From UBA9926 sp038131595 (GTDB taxonomy: Bacteria > Pseudomonadota > Gammaproteobacteria > Pseudomonadales > Azotimanducaceae): 64,000 bases of DNA. This document shows positions 52,032 through 60,820 of this stretch, piece by piece. The position numbers and the translations under genes were made by a program. The stretch is from NCBI GenBank assembly GCA_038131595.1, contig JAYPPR010000008.1, positions 744,001-808,000 on the forward strand, given 5' to 3'. Position 1 is the first letter of the stretch; the number at the start of each line of letters is the position of its first letter. Under the pieces are notes generated by a model that ran no database searches, had not been told where the DNA came from, and was given only the letters and a program-made list of their open reading frames with translations.

Positions 52032-54629
52032 CTATAAGGCTCGAGCAACCTCTCTCGTGTCGAACACTTCGATCTGATCTTTCACACGGACATCGTTGTA
52101 GTTCTTAACGCCAATCCCACACTCTGTGCCACTTCTGACCGATTCAACCTCATCTTTGAAGTGCCTCAGACTCTCTAATTCGCCTTCGTAAATGACGACG
52201 TTATCTCTCAGAACACGAATCTTTTTACTTCGGAACACTGAGCCTTCGACGACCATACATCCTGCAATGGCACCAAATTTCTTGCTATCAAATACGTCGC
52301 GAACCTCTGCGATACCGACAATTTCCTCTCGAATCTCTGGAGCCAACATCCCAGACAATGCAGCTTTGACATCGTCAACTAAATCGTAGATGACCTTGTA
52401 GTAGCGAAGGTCAATGCCTTCTTTCTCGACAAGCCGCTTAGCTTGTGTATCGGCGCGAACGTTGAAGCCAAATACCACGGCGTTGGCGGTGACCGCGTAG
52501 TTAATATCGGTCTCAGATAGCCCACCTACACCCGAGAAAACAACGTTGACTCTGACTTCGTCGTTTCCTAATTCATGCAAGGCGGCCACAATCGCCTCGA
52601 GCGACCCTCTCACGTCTGCCTTCACAACAATATTGAGTGCTTGCGCCTCTTGCCCGCCAAAGCTTGCTAACAGGTTGTCGAGTGTGACTGCTGGCGAAGC
52701 GAGTCTTTCGTTCTTGCTCCGATCCTTTCGGAATTCAGCGACTTCTCTAGCAGACTTTTCGTCTTTTGTGACGACAAACTGATCGCCGGCCGCCGGAGTC
52801 CCATCCAATCCCAGAATTGAGACAGGTGTGGCAGGCCCTGCAACTTTAAGCGGTTGACCATTCTCATCGCTCATCGCTCGCGTTCTGCCGTACTGCTCAC
52901 CAGCCACCACGATGTCACCCTGCTTTAACGTACCGTTCTGGATCAAAAGTGTGGCAACAGACCCTTTGCCTTTATCGAGCCTCGACTCGATCACGACACC
53001 CTGCGCTGGACCATCTTCAACGGCCGTCAGTTCAAGGAGCTCAGCCTGCAGCAGTACCGCTTCTAGTAACTGATCGATACCTTCGCCGGTGATTGCCGAA
53101 ACGGGTATGAACTGAGTATCGCCACCCCACTCCTCGGGAATGACCTCTTTTGCTGCCAACTCATTTTTCACCCGATCGGGATCCGCACCTTCTTTATCGA
53201 TCTTGTTAACCGCCACCACGAGCGGGACACCTGCTCCCTTCGCATGTTGCACCGCCTCCTCAGTTTGCGGCATTACCCCATCATCAGCAGCAACAACAAG
53301 AATCACGATATCTGTCGACGTGGCGCCCCTTGCTCGCATGGCTGTAAACGCCGCGTGCCCAGGCGTGTCAATAAAGCAAATTTCACCGTGATCAGTGCCT
53401 ACACGGTACGCACCAATATGCTGAGTGATTCCTCCAGCCTCGCCGCTAGCCACCTGAGTGTTACGAATGTAGTCAAGCAGTGATGTTTTACCGTGATCGA
53501 CGTGCCCCATCACTGTCACCACAGGCGCTCTCGGTTCGGGTGTTGCGTCGTATACCAGTGCCTGTTCTAGCTCTGTTTCTACGCTGTTAGCGTCGATCAA
53601 TTTGACCTGATGACCAAACTCTTCAACCACCAATGCGGCTGTTTCTTGATCGATGGAGGCATTCACATTCGCCATTACCCCGAGCCCCATCAGCGACTTC
53701 ATCACCTCGGTCGCCTTCACGGACATTTTCTGGGATAACTGCTGCACGGTAATGGTGTCTGCCAATTCGACTTCTCGTACGATCTCTTGAGTTGGCGCCT
53801 TAAATTCGTGGGTCTTGTTCGCTTTTGGTACTGCTGACGCACGTCTTGATCTCAGATTTTCGCCAAGACCTAGCGTGCTCGATGAAGTCTCTGTCACATC
53901 TTCTTCTAGCAGGTCATCCACTTCTTCGACGAACAGCTCTTCGACTCGTTTCTTTCGGTTTCCGTGCTTGGCTTTCTTTTGCTGAATTTCATCAAGATCA
54001 ATGTCTTTGCGATCTCGTTTGTCCTTTCTGGAGCTGACCCGTTCATCGCTTTCTTTCCCGCTATCGCCAGATTTTGCCTGACTGGCTTTCGCTGCTTCTT
54101 GTGCTGCTTTCCGGGCTTTTGCCTCTTCTTCCGCCTTCGCTTTAGCCGCTCTTTCCTCGGCTTCTAACCGTTTAGCCTCAGCTTCCTTTTCCGCCGCAAT
54201 ATGCGCAGCACGACGAACTGCTTCTGGATCCAGCTGCTCAGGTTTAGTCTCTACCACCTCTTCAATGATTGGCTCTGCAGGCGCGGCAACTGGCGCCGCA
54301 TCCTCATTCTCGACCTCAGGTGGCGCCTGCTCTCTGCGGACGTATGTCCTTTTCTTGCGAACTTCTACATTGACCGTCCGACCTCGGCCTGCCGCCCCTC
54401 CAGCTTTCACCGTGCTGAGTGTTCGACGCTTAAGCGTAATCTTTTTGGGACCGCCCTCGGTTTCTCCGTGTGCGCGCTTCAAAAATGCAAGGAGGGACTC
54501 TTTTTGAGTTTCATCAACTGCATCGCCCTCCTCCTTCTGTGGTAATCCAGCCTCCTGCATCTGCTGCAGCAAGCGGTCCACTGGAGTTCCTACGATTTCA
54601 GCTAATTGTTTAACCGTTGTATCAGCCAT
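52032..54629 (-). CDS. infB: Translation initiation factor IF-2
   Basis: IF-2 positions initiator tRNA on the 30S subunit and promotes 50S joining. The 865-residue product has an N-terminal IF2-N domain, a charged Ala/Glu/Lys linker (about residues 125-245), then G1 GHVDHGKTSLLDYIR (near 377), DTPGHAAFTAMRARG and NKIDKEGADP, followed by the C-terminal domains that bind fMet-tRNA. It starts MADTTVKQLAEIVGTPVDR. It lies between nusA and rbfA. Confidence 0.98.
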   Translation of the reverse strand: MADTTVKQLAEIVGTPVDRLLQQMQEAGLPQKEEGDAVDETQKESLLAFLKRAHGETEGGPKKITLKRRTLSTVKAGGAAGRGRTVNVEVRKKRTYVRREQAPPEVENEDAAPVAAPAEPIIEEVVETKPEQLDPEAVRRAAHIAAEKEAEAKRLEAEERAAKAKAEEEAKARKAAQEAAKASQAKSGDSGKESDERVSSRKDKRDRKDIDLDEIQQKKAKHGNRKKRVEELFVEEVDDLLEEDVTETSSSTLGLGENLRSRRASAVPKANKTHEFKAPTQEIVREVELADTITVQQLSQKMSVKATEVMKSLMGLGVMANVNASIDQETAALVVEEFGHQVKLIDANSVETELEQALVYDATPEPRAPVVTVMGHVDHGKTSLLDYIRNTQVASGEAGGITQHIGAYRVGTDHGEICFIDTPGHAAFTAMRARGATSTDIVILVVAADDGVMPQTEEAVQHAKGAGVPLVVAVNKIDKEGADPDRVKNELAAKEVIPEEWGGDTQFIPVSAITGEGIDQLLEAVLLQAELLELTAVEDGPAQGVVIESRLDKGKGSVATLLIQNGTLKQGDIVVAGEQYGRTRAMSDENGQPLKVAGPATPVSILGLDGTPAAGDQFVVTKDEKSAREVAEFRKDRSKNERLASPAVTLDNLLASFGGQEAQALNIVVKADVRGSLEAIVAALHELGNDEVRVNVVFSGVGGLSETDINYAVTANAVVFGFNVRADTQAKRLVEKEGIDLRYYKVIYDLVDDVKAALSGMLAPEIREEIVGIAEVRDVFDSKKFGAIAGCMVVEGSVFRSKKIRVLRDNVVIYEGELESLRHFKDEVESVRSGTECGIGVKNYNDVRVKDQIEVFDTREVARAL

Positions 54630-54667
54630 GATTCTTTCCTCTCATCTCCGCACTCGTAACGCCGCTC

Positions 54668-56152
54668 TCACTCAAACCATGGGGCGCGAGCCGTCATGAT
54701 GATTTCGCCTGCTAATTCCTCGGTCATCGATTCAATATCCATTAAATCGTCGATCGCTTGCTCGGCTAAGTCTTCCATTGAAACGATTCCTATTGCAGCG
54801 AGATCGTAGGCCAATTTAGTTGTCATTCCTTCCATTCCGAGGAGATCCTCATGGGGTTCCTCAGCAATTCGCGTTGCTTCGTCTGCGAGTGCCTGAGTGG
54901 TCAAGACGTTACGCGCCCGACTTCGGAGCTCTTCAACGATCTCTTGATCAAACCCTTCAATAGCAAGCATCTCATCCAACGGCACGTAAGCAATTTCTTC
55001 CAACGTTGTGAAACCCTCTTCAAGCAGCACCACAGCAACGTCCTCGTCCACATCTAGCTGTTCCATGAAGTTGGTTACGATTTGTCCCGCTTCCTCTTCT
55101 TGCTTCTCGCTGGCTTCCTCTTCAGTCATGATGTTGAGCGCCCAGCCGGTGAGCTCACTTGCAAGCCTTACATTTTGACCGCCACGACCGATTGCTTGAG
55201 CGAGATTATCCTCGGACACAGCGATATCCATACTCTGCGTTTCTTCATCGACCACAATTGAAGCGACCTCAGCAGGCGCCATTGCGTTGATGGCGAGCTG
55301 AGCCACATTGTCATCCCAAAGGACAATATCGATTCGCTCGTTGCCCAATTCTCCTGAGACCGCTTGGACTCTTGAGCCCCGCATTCCTACGCAGGCTCCA
55401 ACAGGGTCGATGCGCCCATCATTGGTCTTGACCGCAATCTTTGCTCTTGAACCGGGGTCTCGGGCTGCACCCAATATTTCAATTACACCATCGGCGATTT
55501 CTGGAACTTCTATCTTGAACAACTCGATCAGGACGCTCGAGCTCGTGCGTGTCAGCACCAGTTGGGGGCCCCGAGCTTCGGGGCGAATCTCGTGAAGCAG
55601 CGCTCTGACGCGATCGCCGACTCGAAACAATTCTCTGGGCACCCAGTCTTCGCGAGGCAGAATCGCTTCTGCATTATTACCGAGATCAACGATCACGGCC
55701 TCACGCGTCACTCGCTTAACCTGGCCATTAATCAGCTCACCAACTCGACCTGAGTAAGCCTCGACAACCTGAGCTCGCTCCGCCTCTCTCACCTTTTGAA
55801 CGATCACTTGCTTCGCTGTTTGCGCTGCAATTCGTCCAAATTCAACTGAATCGACTTCTATTTCATGGTACTGCCCAGGTTCCAAAGAGGCGTTTTGCTC
55901 TTTTGCCTCCTCAGGAGTTAATTCAGCTTCTGGGTTCTCTAGCATTTCGTCAGATTCAACCACCAGCCATCTGCGAAAGGTATCGTAATCGCCTGTCTCA
56001 CGGTCAATCGATACACGAATGTCAGATTCTTCCGAATACCTTTTCTTAGTTGCCGTGGCCAGAGCCGACTCAAGGGCCTCAAAAATGATGCTCTCGGGCA
56101 CCCCTTTTTCGTTAGAGACCGATTCAACCACCAACAAAATTTCTTTGCTCAT
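54668..56152 (-). CDS. nusA: Transcription termination/antitermination factor NusA
   Basis: NusA binds RNA polymerase and modulates pausing and termination. The 494-residue product has the N-terminal polymerase-binding domain (1-130), S1 (GQVKRVTREAVIVDLG), two KH domains (CVGMRGSRVQAVSGEL and AIGRGGQNVRLASEL) and two acidic C-terminal repeats (about 355-494), the gammaproteobacterial form. It follows rimP by 6 bases. Confidence 0.97.
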   Translation of the reverse strand: MSKEILLVVESVSNEKGVPESIIFEALESALATATKKRYSEESDIRVSIDRETGDYDTFRRWLVVESDEMLENPEAELTPEEAKEQNASLEPGQYHEIEVDSVEFGRIAAQTAKQVIVQKVREAERAQVVEAYSGRVGELINGQVKRVTREAVIVDLGNNAEAILPREDWVPRELFRVGDRVRALLHEIRPEARGPQLVLTRTSSSVLIELFKIEVPEIADGVIEILGAARDPGSRAKIAVKTNDGRIDPVGACVGMRGSRVQAVSGELGNERIDIVLWDDNVAQLAINAMAPAEVASIVVDEETQSMDIAVSEDNLAQAIGRGGQNVRLASELTGWALNIMTEEEASEKQEEEAGQIVTNFMEQLDVDEDVAVVLLEEGFTTLEEIAYVPLDEMLAIEGFDQEIVEELRSRARNVLTTQALADEATRIAEEPHEDLLGMEGMTTKLAYDLAAIGIVSMEDLAEQAIDDLMDIESMTEELAGEIIMTARAPWFE

Positions 56153-56158
56153 TTGCTC

Positions 56159-56638
56159 TTACTCACTCTCTCGTGACCGGACGGCTCTTTCCGGCATTTG
56201 CACATTCGCCCTCTCAATTGCTTGAAAAGGCAATACGATTTCTTCCTCGTCGTTCAGTCTCAACACGATGTCCGACGCTTCTGTACCAACAATGACCCCT
56301 TTGAAGCGCTTTTGGCCTTCAAATGGCTGACGCAATTGAACGGTGGCAGGCTGCCCAACGCAGCGATCAACCTGTGCGTGTTTGAATAGCCGCCGATCAA
56401 TCCCTGGGGACGATACCTCAAGGGTGTACTCCTCATTAATCGGGTTTTCGACATCGAGGATCCCGGAAACTTGACGACTAACGGCTGCGCAGTCATCAAC
56501 GGTAATTCCGTGTTCAGCTTCGATAAAAATTCGAAGCAGCGATTGCTTCCCTCGCCTTACCAATTCAAGACCCCACAACTCGAAGCCCATCACTTCGATC
56601 GCAGGTTCGATTAACGCTTCGATATCGTGCTCGCGCAT
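56159..56638 (-). CDS. rimP: Ribosome maturation factor RimP
   Basis: RimP supports late assembly of the 30S subunit. The ATG at 56638 (MREHDIEALIEPAIEVMGFELWG) gives 159 residues. The core has IFIEAEHGITVDDCAAVSRQ and YTLEVSSPGIDRRLF. The frame is open upstream; an alternative ATG five codons earlier (56653) directly abuts the U-tract of a terminator. No well-placed ribosome binding site is visible for either start, which suggests translation is linked to the leader structure. Confidence 0.93.
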   Translation of the reverse strand: MREHDIEALIEPAIEVMGFELWGLELVRRGKQSLLRIFIEAEHGITVDDCAAVSRQVSGILDVENPINEEYTLEVSSPGIDRRLFKHAQVDRCVGQPATVQLRQPFEGQKRFKGVIVGTEASDIVLRLNDEEEIVLPFQAIERANVQMPERAVRSRESE

Positions 56639-56653
56639 CCTTTTACAGCCCAT

Positions 56654-56677
56654 AAAAAAAATGGGCACTAGTGCCCA
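56654..56677 (-). terminator. Intrinsic terminator/attenuator just before rimP
   Basis: The perfect palindrome TGGGCACTAGTGCCCA is followed on the minus strand by eight T. The U-tract ends 15 bases before the rimP ATG, so a ribosome bound at rimP would cover it. This is a second terminator after tRNA-fMet and a likely control point for rimP-nusA-infB. Confidence 0.75.
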
Positions 56678-56739
56678 CTTTGGTTTTGACTTCGCTGCCA
56701 AGGGCACCGCGTCAAATTTGCTAACGCCTTGTTGATATA

Positions 56740-56765
56740 AGCAAAAAGCCCCATAAAGGGGCTTT
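56740..56765 (-). terminator. Intrinsic terminator after tRNA-fMet
   Basis: AAAGCCCC and GGGGCTTT form an 8-bp stem with loop TTTAT, followed by further T on the minus strand. It begins 9 bases after the tRNA-fMet 3' end. Read-through must occur for metY transcription to reach nusA, as in Escherichia coli. Confidence 0.8.
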
Positions 56766-56773
56766 CCGTAAAG

Positions 56774-56850
56774 TGGTAGCGGGGGCAGGATTTGAACCCG
56801 CGACCTACGGGTTATGAGCCCGTCGAGCTACCAGACTGCTCCACCCCGCA
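56774..56850 (-). tRNA. metY: Initiator tRNA-fMet (anticodon CAT)
   Basis: The 77-base cloverleaf has the initiator marks: three G-C pairs at the base of the anticodon stem (CGGGCTCATAACCCG) and an unpaired first base. Positions 1 and 72 are U and U, where Escherichia coli has C and A. CCA is encoded. It heads the rimP-nusA-infB operon, equivalent to metY. Confidence 0.96.
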
Positions 56851-56865
56851 ACAACAAGGGCGCCC

Positions 56866-56894
56866 ATTATAGGGGGGCGAATATGGACGGTCAA
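56866..56894 (-). promoter_or_regulatory. Promoter of tRNA-fMet and the nusA-infB operon
   Basis: On the minus strand TTGACC (56889-56894) and a perfect TATAAT (56866-56871) are 17 bases apart, followed by the GC-rich GGGCGCCC. The tRNA 5' end is 15 bases beyond the -10. One of the best promoters in the window. Confidence 0.9.
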
Positions 56895-56986
56895 CCACTA
56901 CTCTCCAGCAACTCGAATGACTGGTATTCCTTTGATGCAAAGAATACGAAGGAGTGGCGGAAGGAGCGCACGGAAGAAAAGCAGGC

Positions 56987-57016
56987 AAAAAAAAGCCTCC
57001 GTCGTGCGAAGGCTTT
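56987..57016 (-). terminator. Intrinsic terminator after tRNA-Leu
   Basis: AAAGCCT and AGGCTTT form a 7-bp stem with an 11-base loop, followed by a long T-run on the minus strand. It begins 4 bases after the tRNA-Leu 3' end and separates the secG-tRNA-Leu transcript from tRNA-fMet. Confidence 0.85.
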
Positions 57017-57020
57017 CATA

Positions 57021-57107
57021 TGGTGCCGAAGAGAGGACTTGAACCTCCACGGGGTTTCCCCCACTACCCCCTCAAGATAGCGTGTCTACCAATTCCACCA
57101 CTTCGGC
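57021..57107 (-). tRNA. tRNA-Leu (anticodon GAG)
   Basis: Complete 87-base class II tRNA with acceptor GCCGAAG/CTTCGGC, long variable arm and encoded CCA. Anticodon loop TTGAGGG gives GAG, leucine. Equivalent to leuU after secG. Confidence 0.97.
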
Positions 57108-57178
57108 AATTCTTGCGGACCTTACAGCAACTGCGTCTTTCATTCTAGAGCAAGTTACTTTGACCGACGTAATCTATT

Positions 57179-57514
57179 CTATATTTCAGGCACCTCAAGG
57201 TCGTCGGCGGCTGGCGTTTCTGAGATTGTCTCAATTTGGGGCATTCCCTCAGTCAACGCTTGAGTTGAGCGCTCTCTGGCCACATAGGCAAGCCCAAAAC
57301 TCGTTAGGAAAAAAGCGATGGCGATCCAAGTGGTCATTCGAGTCAAAAAGTTGCCCGCACCACCACTGCCAAACACCGTATTAGAGGCACCCCCACCGAA
57401 ACCAGACCCCATATCCGCGCCCTTTCCGTGTTGGATAAGCACGAGACCAATAATGCCTAGCGCCGCAATCACGTGAAACACTAGGACCAACGATTCAAAC
57501 AGATCTAAATTCAT
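57179..57514 (-). CDS. secG: Protein-export membrane protein SecG
   Basis: SecG assists SecYE in protein export. The 111-residue product has two membrane helices (about residues 4-25 and 58-77) with the family loop LIQHGKGADMGSGFGGGASNTVFGS between them. The acidic C-terminal tail (last 25 residues) is typical of gammaproteobacteria. It follows tpiA after a 264-base purine-rich spacer. Confidence 0.95.
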   Translation of the reverse strand: MNLDLFESLVLVFHVIAALGIIGLVLIQHGKGADMGSGFGGGASNTVFGSGGAGNFLTRMTTWIAIAFFLTSFGLAYVARERSTQALTEGMPQIETISETPAADDLEVPEI

Positions 57515-57778
57515 GGTTGACTCTTCTTACTCTTTCGTTCGTTCGGGCTCGCCTTCAACGACTTCAACTGGCAGGCCCGCTTTTAATTATTCTTATTTTT
57601 CTTGTTTTTATTTGTCTTGTTTTATTGTTGCTTGTCTTTCATTGTCGCTTTTTGATTTCAGCTGATTTCAGTCCTTTCCTTGACTTGCCTCTGCTGTCCC
57701 TGCCGCCCTTAATGCCTTGTTTATCAACGAGCTTTGTCAACGAGCGTTGGATGAGCAAACGCTCATCAGTTCGGTTCG
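57515..57778 (-). other. tpiA-secG spacer, A-rich on the transcribed strand
   Basis: No gene is seen in these 264 bases. The part 57575-57665 is almost pure A/G with some C on the minus strand (words such as AAAACAAGAAAAAT). A hairpin-like ATGAGCGTTTGCTCAT occurs near 57739-57756 on the same strand. No promoter was recognised. Confidence 0.5.
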
Positions 57779-58543
57779 TTAACCTTCTTGACTGGCTGCC
57801 GCAACCTCACGACAAATCTCCGTGAAAGCGCCAACATCCAGCGATGCTCCCCCGACTAACACACCATCAACATGGGGCTGCCTGGCAAAAGGCCGCACAT
57901 TATCTGCTTTTACGCTGCCTCCATACAAGACCCGAAGCGAAGATGTTAATGCTGGCCATCGCTCAGCTACCCGACTACGAATAAAAGCATGCACCTCATC
58001 GGCCTCTTCTGGCGACGCCTGCTTACCAGTGCCGATGGCCCAAACGGGCTCGTATGCGATGGTGAATCCGATAGCCGGACTCGCGTACTCAAAACCCATT
58101 TCAATCGATTCGAGCTGCGCTGCAATGACGGATTCGACGATTCCTTGCTCCCGCTCTTCAAGGGTCTCACCCACGCATAACACCGGTGCTATTCCGCTCT
58201 TCAATACCCTTTTCAACCGCTGACCACACAGATCATCTGTCTCACCAAACAATTGCCGGCGCTCAGAGTGGCCTATTAATGCTGCGCTCACACCAAGGTC
58301 TTGCAACATTGCACACGACACCTCTCCAGTGAAGGCTCCACTTTCGTGCTGAGAAACATGCTGGGCGCCAACAATCATCGTTTGACCTACCATGGCAGTC
58401 GCCTCAGCCATGTAGGGCGATGGCAGGAACAACCCGATATCCAGCAGATCGCTTTCAACGACTTGCAGTGCTTCGATAAGGTCGAGGACTAGTTTCTTCG
58501 AACCATTCATCTTCCAGTTTGCTGCGACAAAGTAGGGCTTCAT
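57779..58543 (-). CDS. tpiA: Triosephosphate isomerase
   Basis: TpiA interconverts dihydroxyacetone phosphate and glyceraldehyde 3-phosphate. The 254-residue product has catalytic K11 (AANWKMNGS), H92 (IGHSERR) and E165 (AYEPVWAIGTGK), and the C-terminal phosphate loop LYGGSVKADN and GVLVGGASL. The ATG at 58543 is chosen; five residues upstream are open but GAGG fits the ATG. It lies between glmM and secG as in Pseudomonas. Confidence 0.97.
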   Translation of the reverse strand: MKPYFVAANWKMNGSKKLVLDLIEALQVVESDLLDIGLFLPSPYMAEATAMVGQTMIVGAQHVSQHESGAFTGEVSCAMLQDLGVSAALIGHSERRQLFGETDDLCGQRLKRVLKSGIAPVLCVGETLEEREQGIVESVIAAQLESIEMGFEYASPAIGFTIAYEPVWAIGTGKQASPEEADEVHAFIRSRVAERWPALTSSLRVLYGGSVKADNVRPFARQPHVDGVLVGGASLDVGAFTEICREVAAASQEG

Positions 58544-58618
58544 GGTCTTCTGCCTCACACTCAGGTGGTCTTAACCGCTCATCGAGATCGATGGTGTTCC
58601 TCGTCTATCCCGTTGCGC

Positions 58619-59953
58619 TTAGTGAACGATGCGAGAGACGCTCTCCGCGATGGCTTGAGCGCTTTTTTCGACGAGATCTTTGTGCACTCCTTCAACCATC
58701 ACACGTATGAGCGGTTCGGTGCCTGACGGGCGCAGTAGCACTCTTCCTTTATTGCCGAGCTCACTTTCGACTGCCGCCACGGCCTGTTTAACACTCGGGT
58801 GCTCAATGTGAGTTTTGTCATCGCAACGCACATTCACCATGTGCTGTGGGTACTTTTGGAACCCTTGTTTTAGCGCTGATAACTGCTGACCTGTCCCCGT
58901 CATCGCGCTGAGTACCGCTAGTGCGGCCACAATCGCATCGCCGGTAGAGGTTTTATCCAAACAAATGAGATGCCCAGAACCCTCGCCACCGAGGCTCCAG
59001 CCCCTCGCTTCCAACGCCTGCATGACATAGCGATCGCCGACATTTGCTCGGTGGAAGTCGAGACCCATTTCGCGAATGGCTTGCTCAAGGCCCAAATTGC
59101 TCATTAACGTTCCAACGATGCCCTCAACGCTGCGCCCTCTTCGCACTTGATCCGCGGCCATGATGTACAGCAATTCATCTCCGTCGACTACCACTCCCTC
59201 GTGATCTACCATCACAAGACGGTCTCCATCACCATCTAACGCAATGCCGATATCCGCCCTGCGAGCGATAACCTCCTTTGCCAGAGCTTCAGGGCTCGTA
59301 GCACCCACCTCTTGATTGATGTTTAGGCCATCTGGCGACGCACCAATAGAAAACACTTCCGCGCCCAGTTCACTAAAGACTTTAGGAGCGATGTTATACC
59401 CCGCTCCATGAGCAGCATCTACCACCACTCGAAGGCCACCAAGGTTCACTTGCTCTTGGTAAGTGCTTTTACAAAATTCCGCGTATCTTCCAGCCGCATC
59501 CGCAATTCTTGAAACTTTTCCCAAAGCCGCGGGAGAACCCATTTCCATTGGCTGATCCAAGTAAGCCTCGATGCTCGCTTCCATTTCATCGGATAACTTC
59601 TTGCCATTCCCCGAGAAGAACTTGATCCCGTTGTCGTAGTAGGGATTGTGCGAGGCACTAATCACGACGCCTGCTACTGCACTCTGAGTGCGCGTCAAGT
59701 AAGCGACGGCAGGTGTAGGCACCGGCCCTAAAAGCCGCACATCCATTCCCGCTGAGGCAAGTCCAGCCTGGAGCGCGGACTCAAAGACGTAACCCGAAAG
59801 CCGCGTATCCTTGCCAATCAATACTAGGCCCTGGCGCTCTGATGAAAGCGCTTTGCCCGCTGCCCAACCGAGCTTCAACACGAACTCTGGCGTCATGGGA
59901 TGCTCGCCGACCAAACCTCGAATGCCGTCCGTGCCGAAATAACGTCGATTCAC
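58619..59953 (-). CDS. glmM: Phosphoglucosamine mutase
   Basis: GlmM converts glucosamine 6-phosphate to glucosamine 1-phosphate for peptidoglycan and LPS. The 444-residue product has phosphoserine S101 in ISASHNPYYDNG, the metal loop LDGDGDRLVMVD, the sugar loop GGEGSGHL and the phosphate loop RPSGTEPLIRVM. The GTG start is preceded by AAGGGGGA. It follows folP by 39 bases, a standard pairing. Confidence 0.97.
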   Translation of the reverse strand: MNRRYFGTDGIRGLVGEHPMTPEFVLKLGWAAGKALSSERQGLVLIGKDTRLSGYVFESALQAGLASAGMDVRLLGPVPTPAVAYLTRTQSAVAGVVISASHNPYYDNGIKFFSGNGKKLSDEMEASIEAYLDQPMEMGSPAALGKVSRIADAAGRYAEFCKSTYQEQVNLGGLRVVVDAAHGAGYNIAPKVFSELGAEVFSIGASPDGLNINQEVGATSPEALAKEVIARRADIGIALDGDGDRLVMVDHEGVVVDGDELLYIMAADQVRRGRSVEGIVGTLMSNLGLEQAIREMGLDFHRANVGDRYVMQALEARGWSLGGEGSGHLICLDKTSTGDAIVAALAVLSAMTGTGQQLSALKQGFQKYPQHMVNVRCDDKTHIEHPSVKQAVAAVESELGNKGRVLLRPSGTEPLIRVMVEGVHKDLVEKSAQAIAESVSRIVH

Positions 59954-59992
59954 TTTGATTTCCCCCTTCTTGCCATTCGAGCAAACAAACGC

Positions 59993-60814
59993 CTAGCCAC
60001 TCGATCCCTTAATCGCCTTATAGACTTGGATGGCGCTAACCATCGGCCCGACGTCGTGCACGCGAACAATACTGGCCCCCGCCAACACAGCCAGTAGATG
60101 ACCTGCCACTGACCCTGCCACGACATCGCTTGCCGTTTCGGCGATGGACCGCTTCCGAGAGAGCCCCATGAGTAGCGGCAGTCCATGGTCAAAGAACTGA
60201 TCAAGCCCATCGACCAATTTGAAATTGTGCTCCAGCGTTTTGCCAAATCCAAACCCTGGATCGAGAATTAAGCGGCTGGTGCTAATCCCTGCCTCGGCGC
60301 AGGCGCTGATTCTATCCTCAAAAAACTGATTTATCTCCCCGAATAAGTCAGCATACGTAGGATCGCGCTGCATTGTCGCTGGTGTGCCTTGCATGTGCAT
60401 CAGAACAATATAGCCGTCCCCATCTGCACAAGCTGACAGCGCCCCCTCTCTCGTTAACGCACGAACATCGTTAATCACTTCAACACCGAGAGTGAGTGCG
60501 GCGCGCATCACTGAGGGCGTGCTGGTATCGACTGATAAGGGAATAGGAAACCTTTGCCTGATGGCTTCGACAACGGGCATAACCCGCGCTAATTCTTCGG
60601 ATTCGGTGACCGGAGCAGCGCCCGGCCGTGTGGATTCGCCGCCAACATCGATGATATCCGCACCGGCCTCGATCATGGCTTCTGCCTGCCTCAACGCATC
60701 GCTGAGATTGGTGTAGCGCCCTCCATCGAAGAAGGAATCCGGCGTGACATTCAATATCCCCATGACCAGCGGGGAGTCACGTAGCTTCTTGCCTAGCCCA
60801 GGGACGTCACTCAC
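59993..60814 (-). CDS. folP: Dihydropteroate synthase
   Basis: FolP joins p-aminobenzoate to the pterin pyrophosphate in folate synthesis; it is the sulfonamide target. The 273-residue product has MGILNVTPDSFFDGG (18-32), DVGGESTRPGA, a pterin site DPGFGFGKT, and GLSRKRSI. The start is GTG at 60814, 6 bases after the ftsH stop. folK, its pathway partner, is not near pcnB where relatives keep it. Confidence 0.96.
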   Translation of the reverse strand: MSDVPGLGKKLRDSPLVMGILNVTPDSFFDGGRYTNLSDALRQAEAMIEAGADIIDVGGESTRPGAAPVTESEELARVMPVVEAIRQRFPIPLSVDTSTPSVMRAALTLGVEVINDVRALTREGALSACADGDGYIVLMHMQGTPATMQRDPTYADLFGEINQFFEDRISACAEAGISTSRLILDPGFGFGKTLEHNFKLVDGLDQFFDHGLPLLMGLSRKRSIAETASDVVAGSVAGHLLAVLAGASIVRVHDVGPMVSAIQVYKAIKGSSG

Positions 60815-60820
60815 AAAGCG

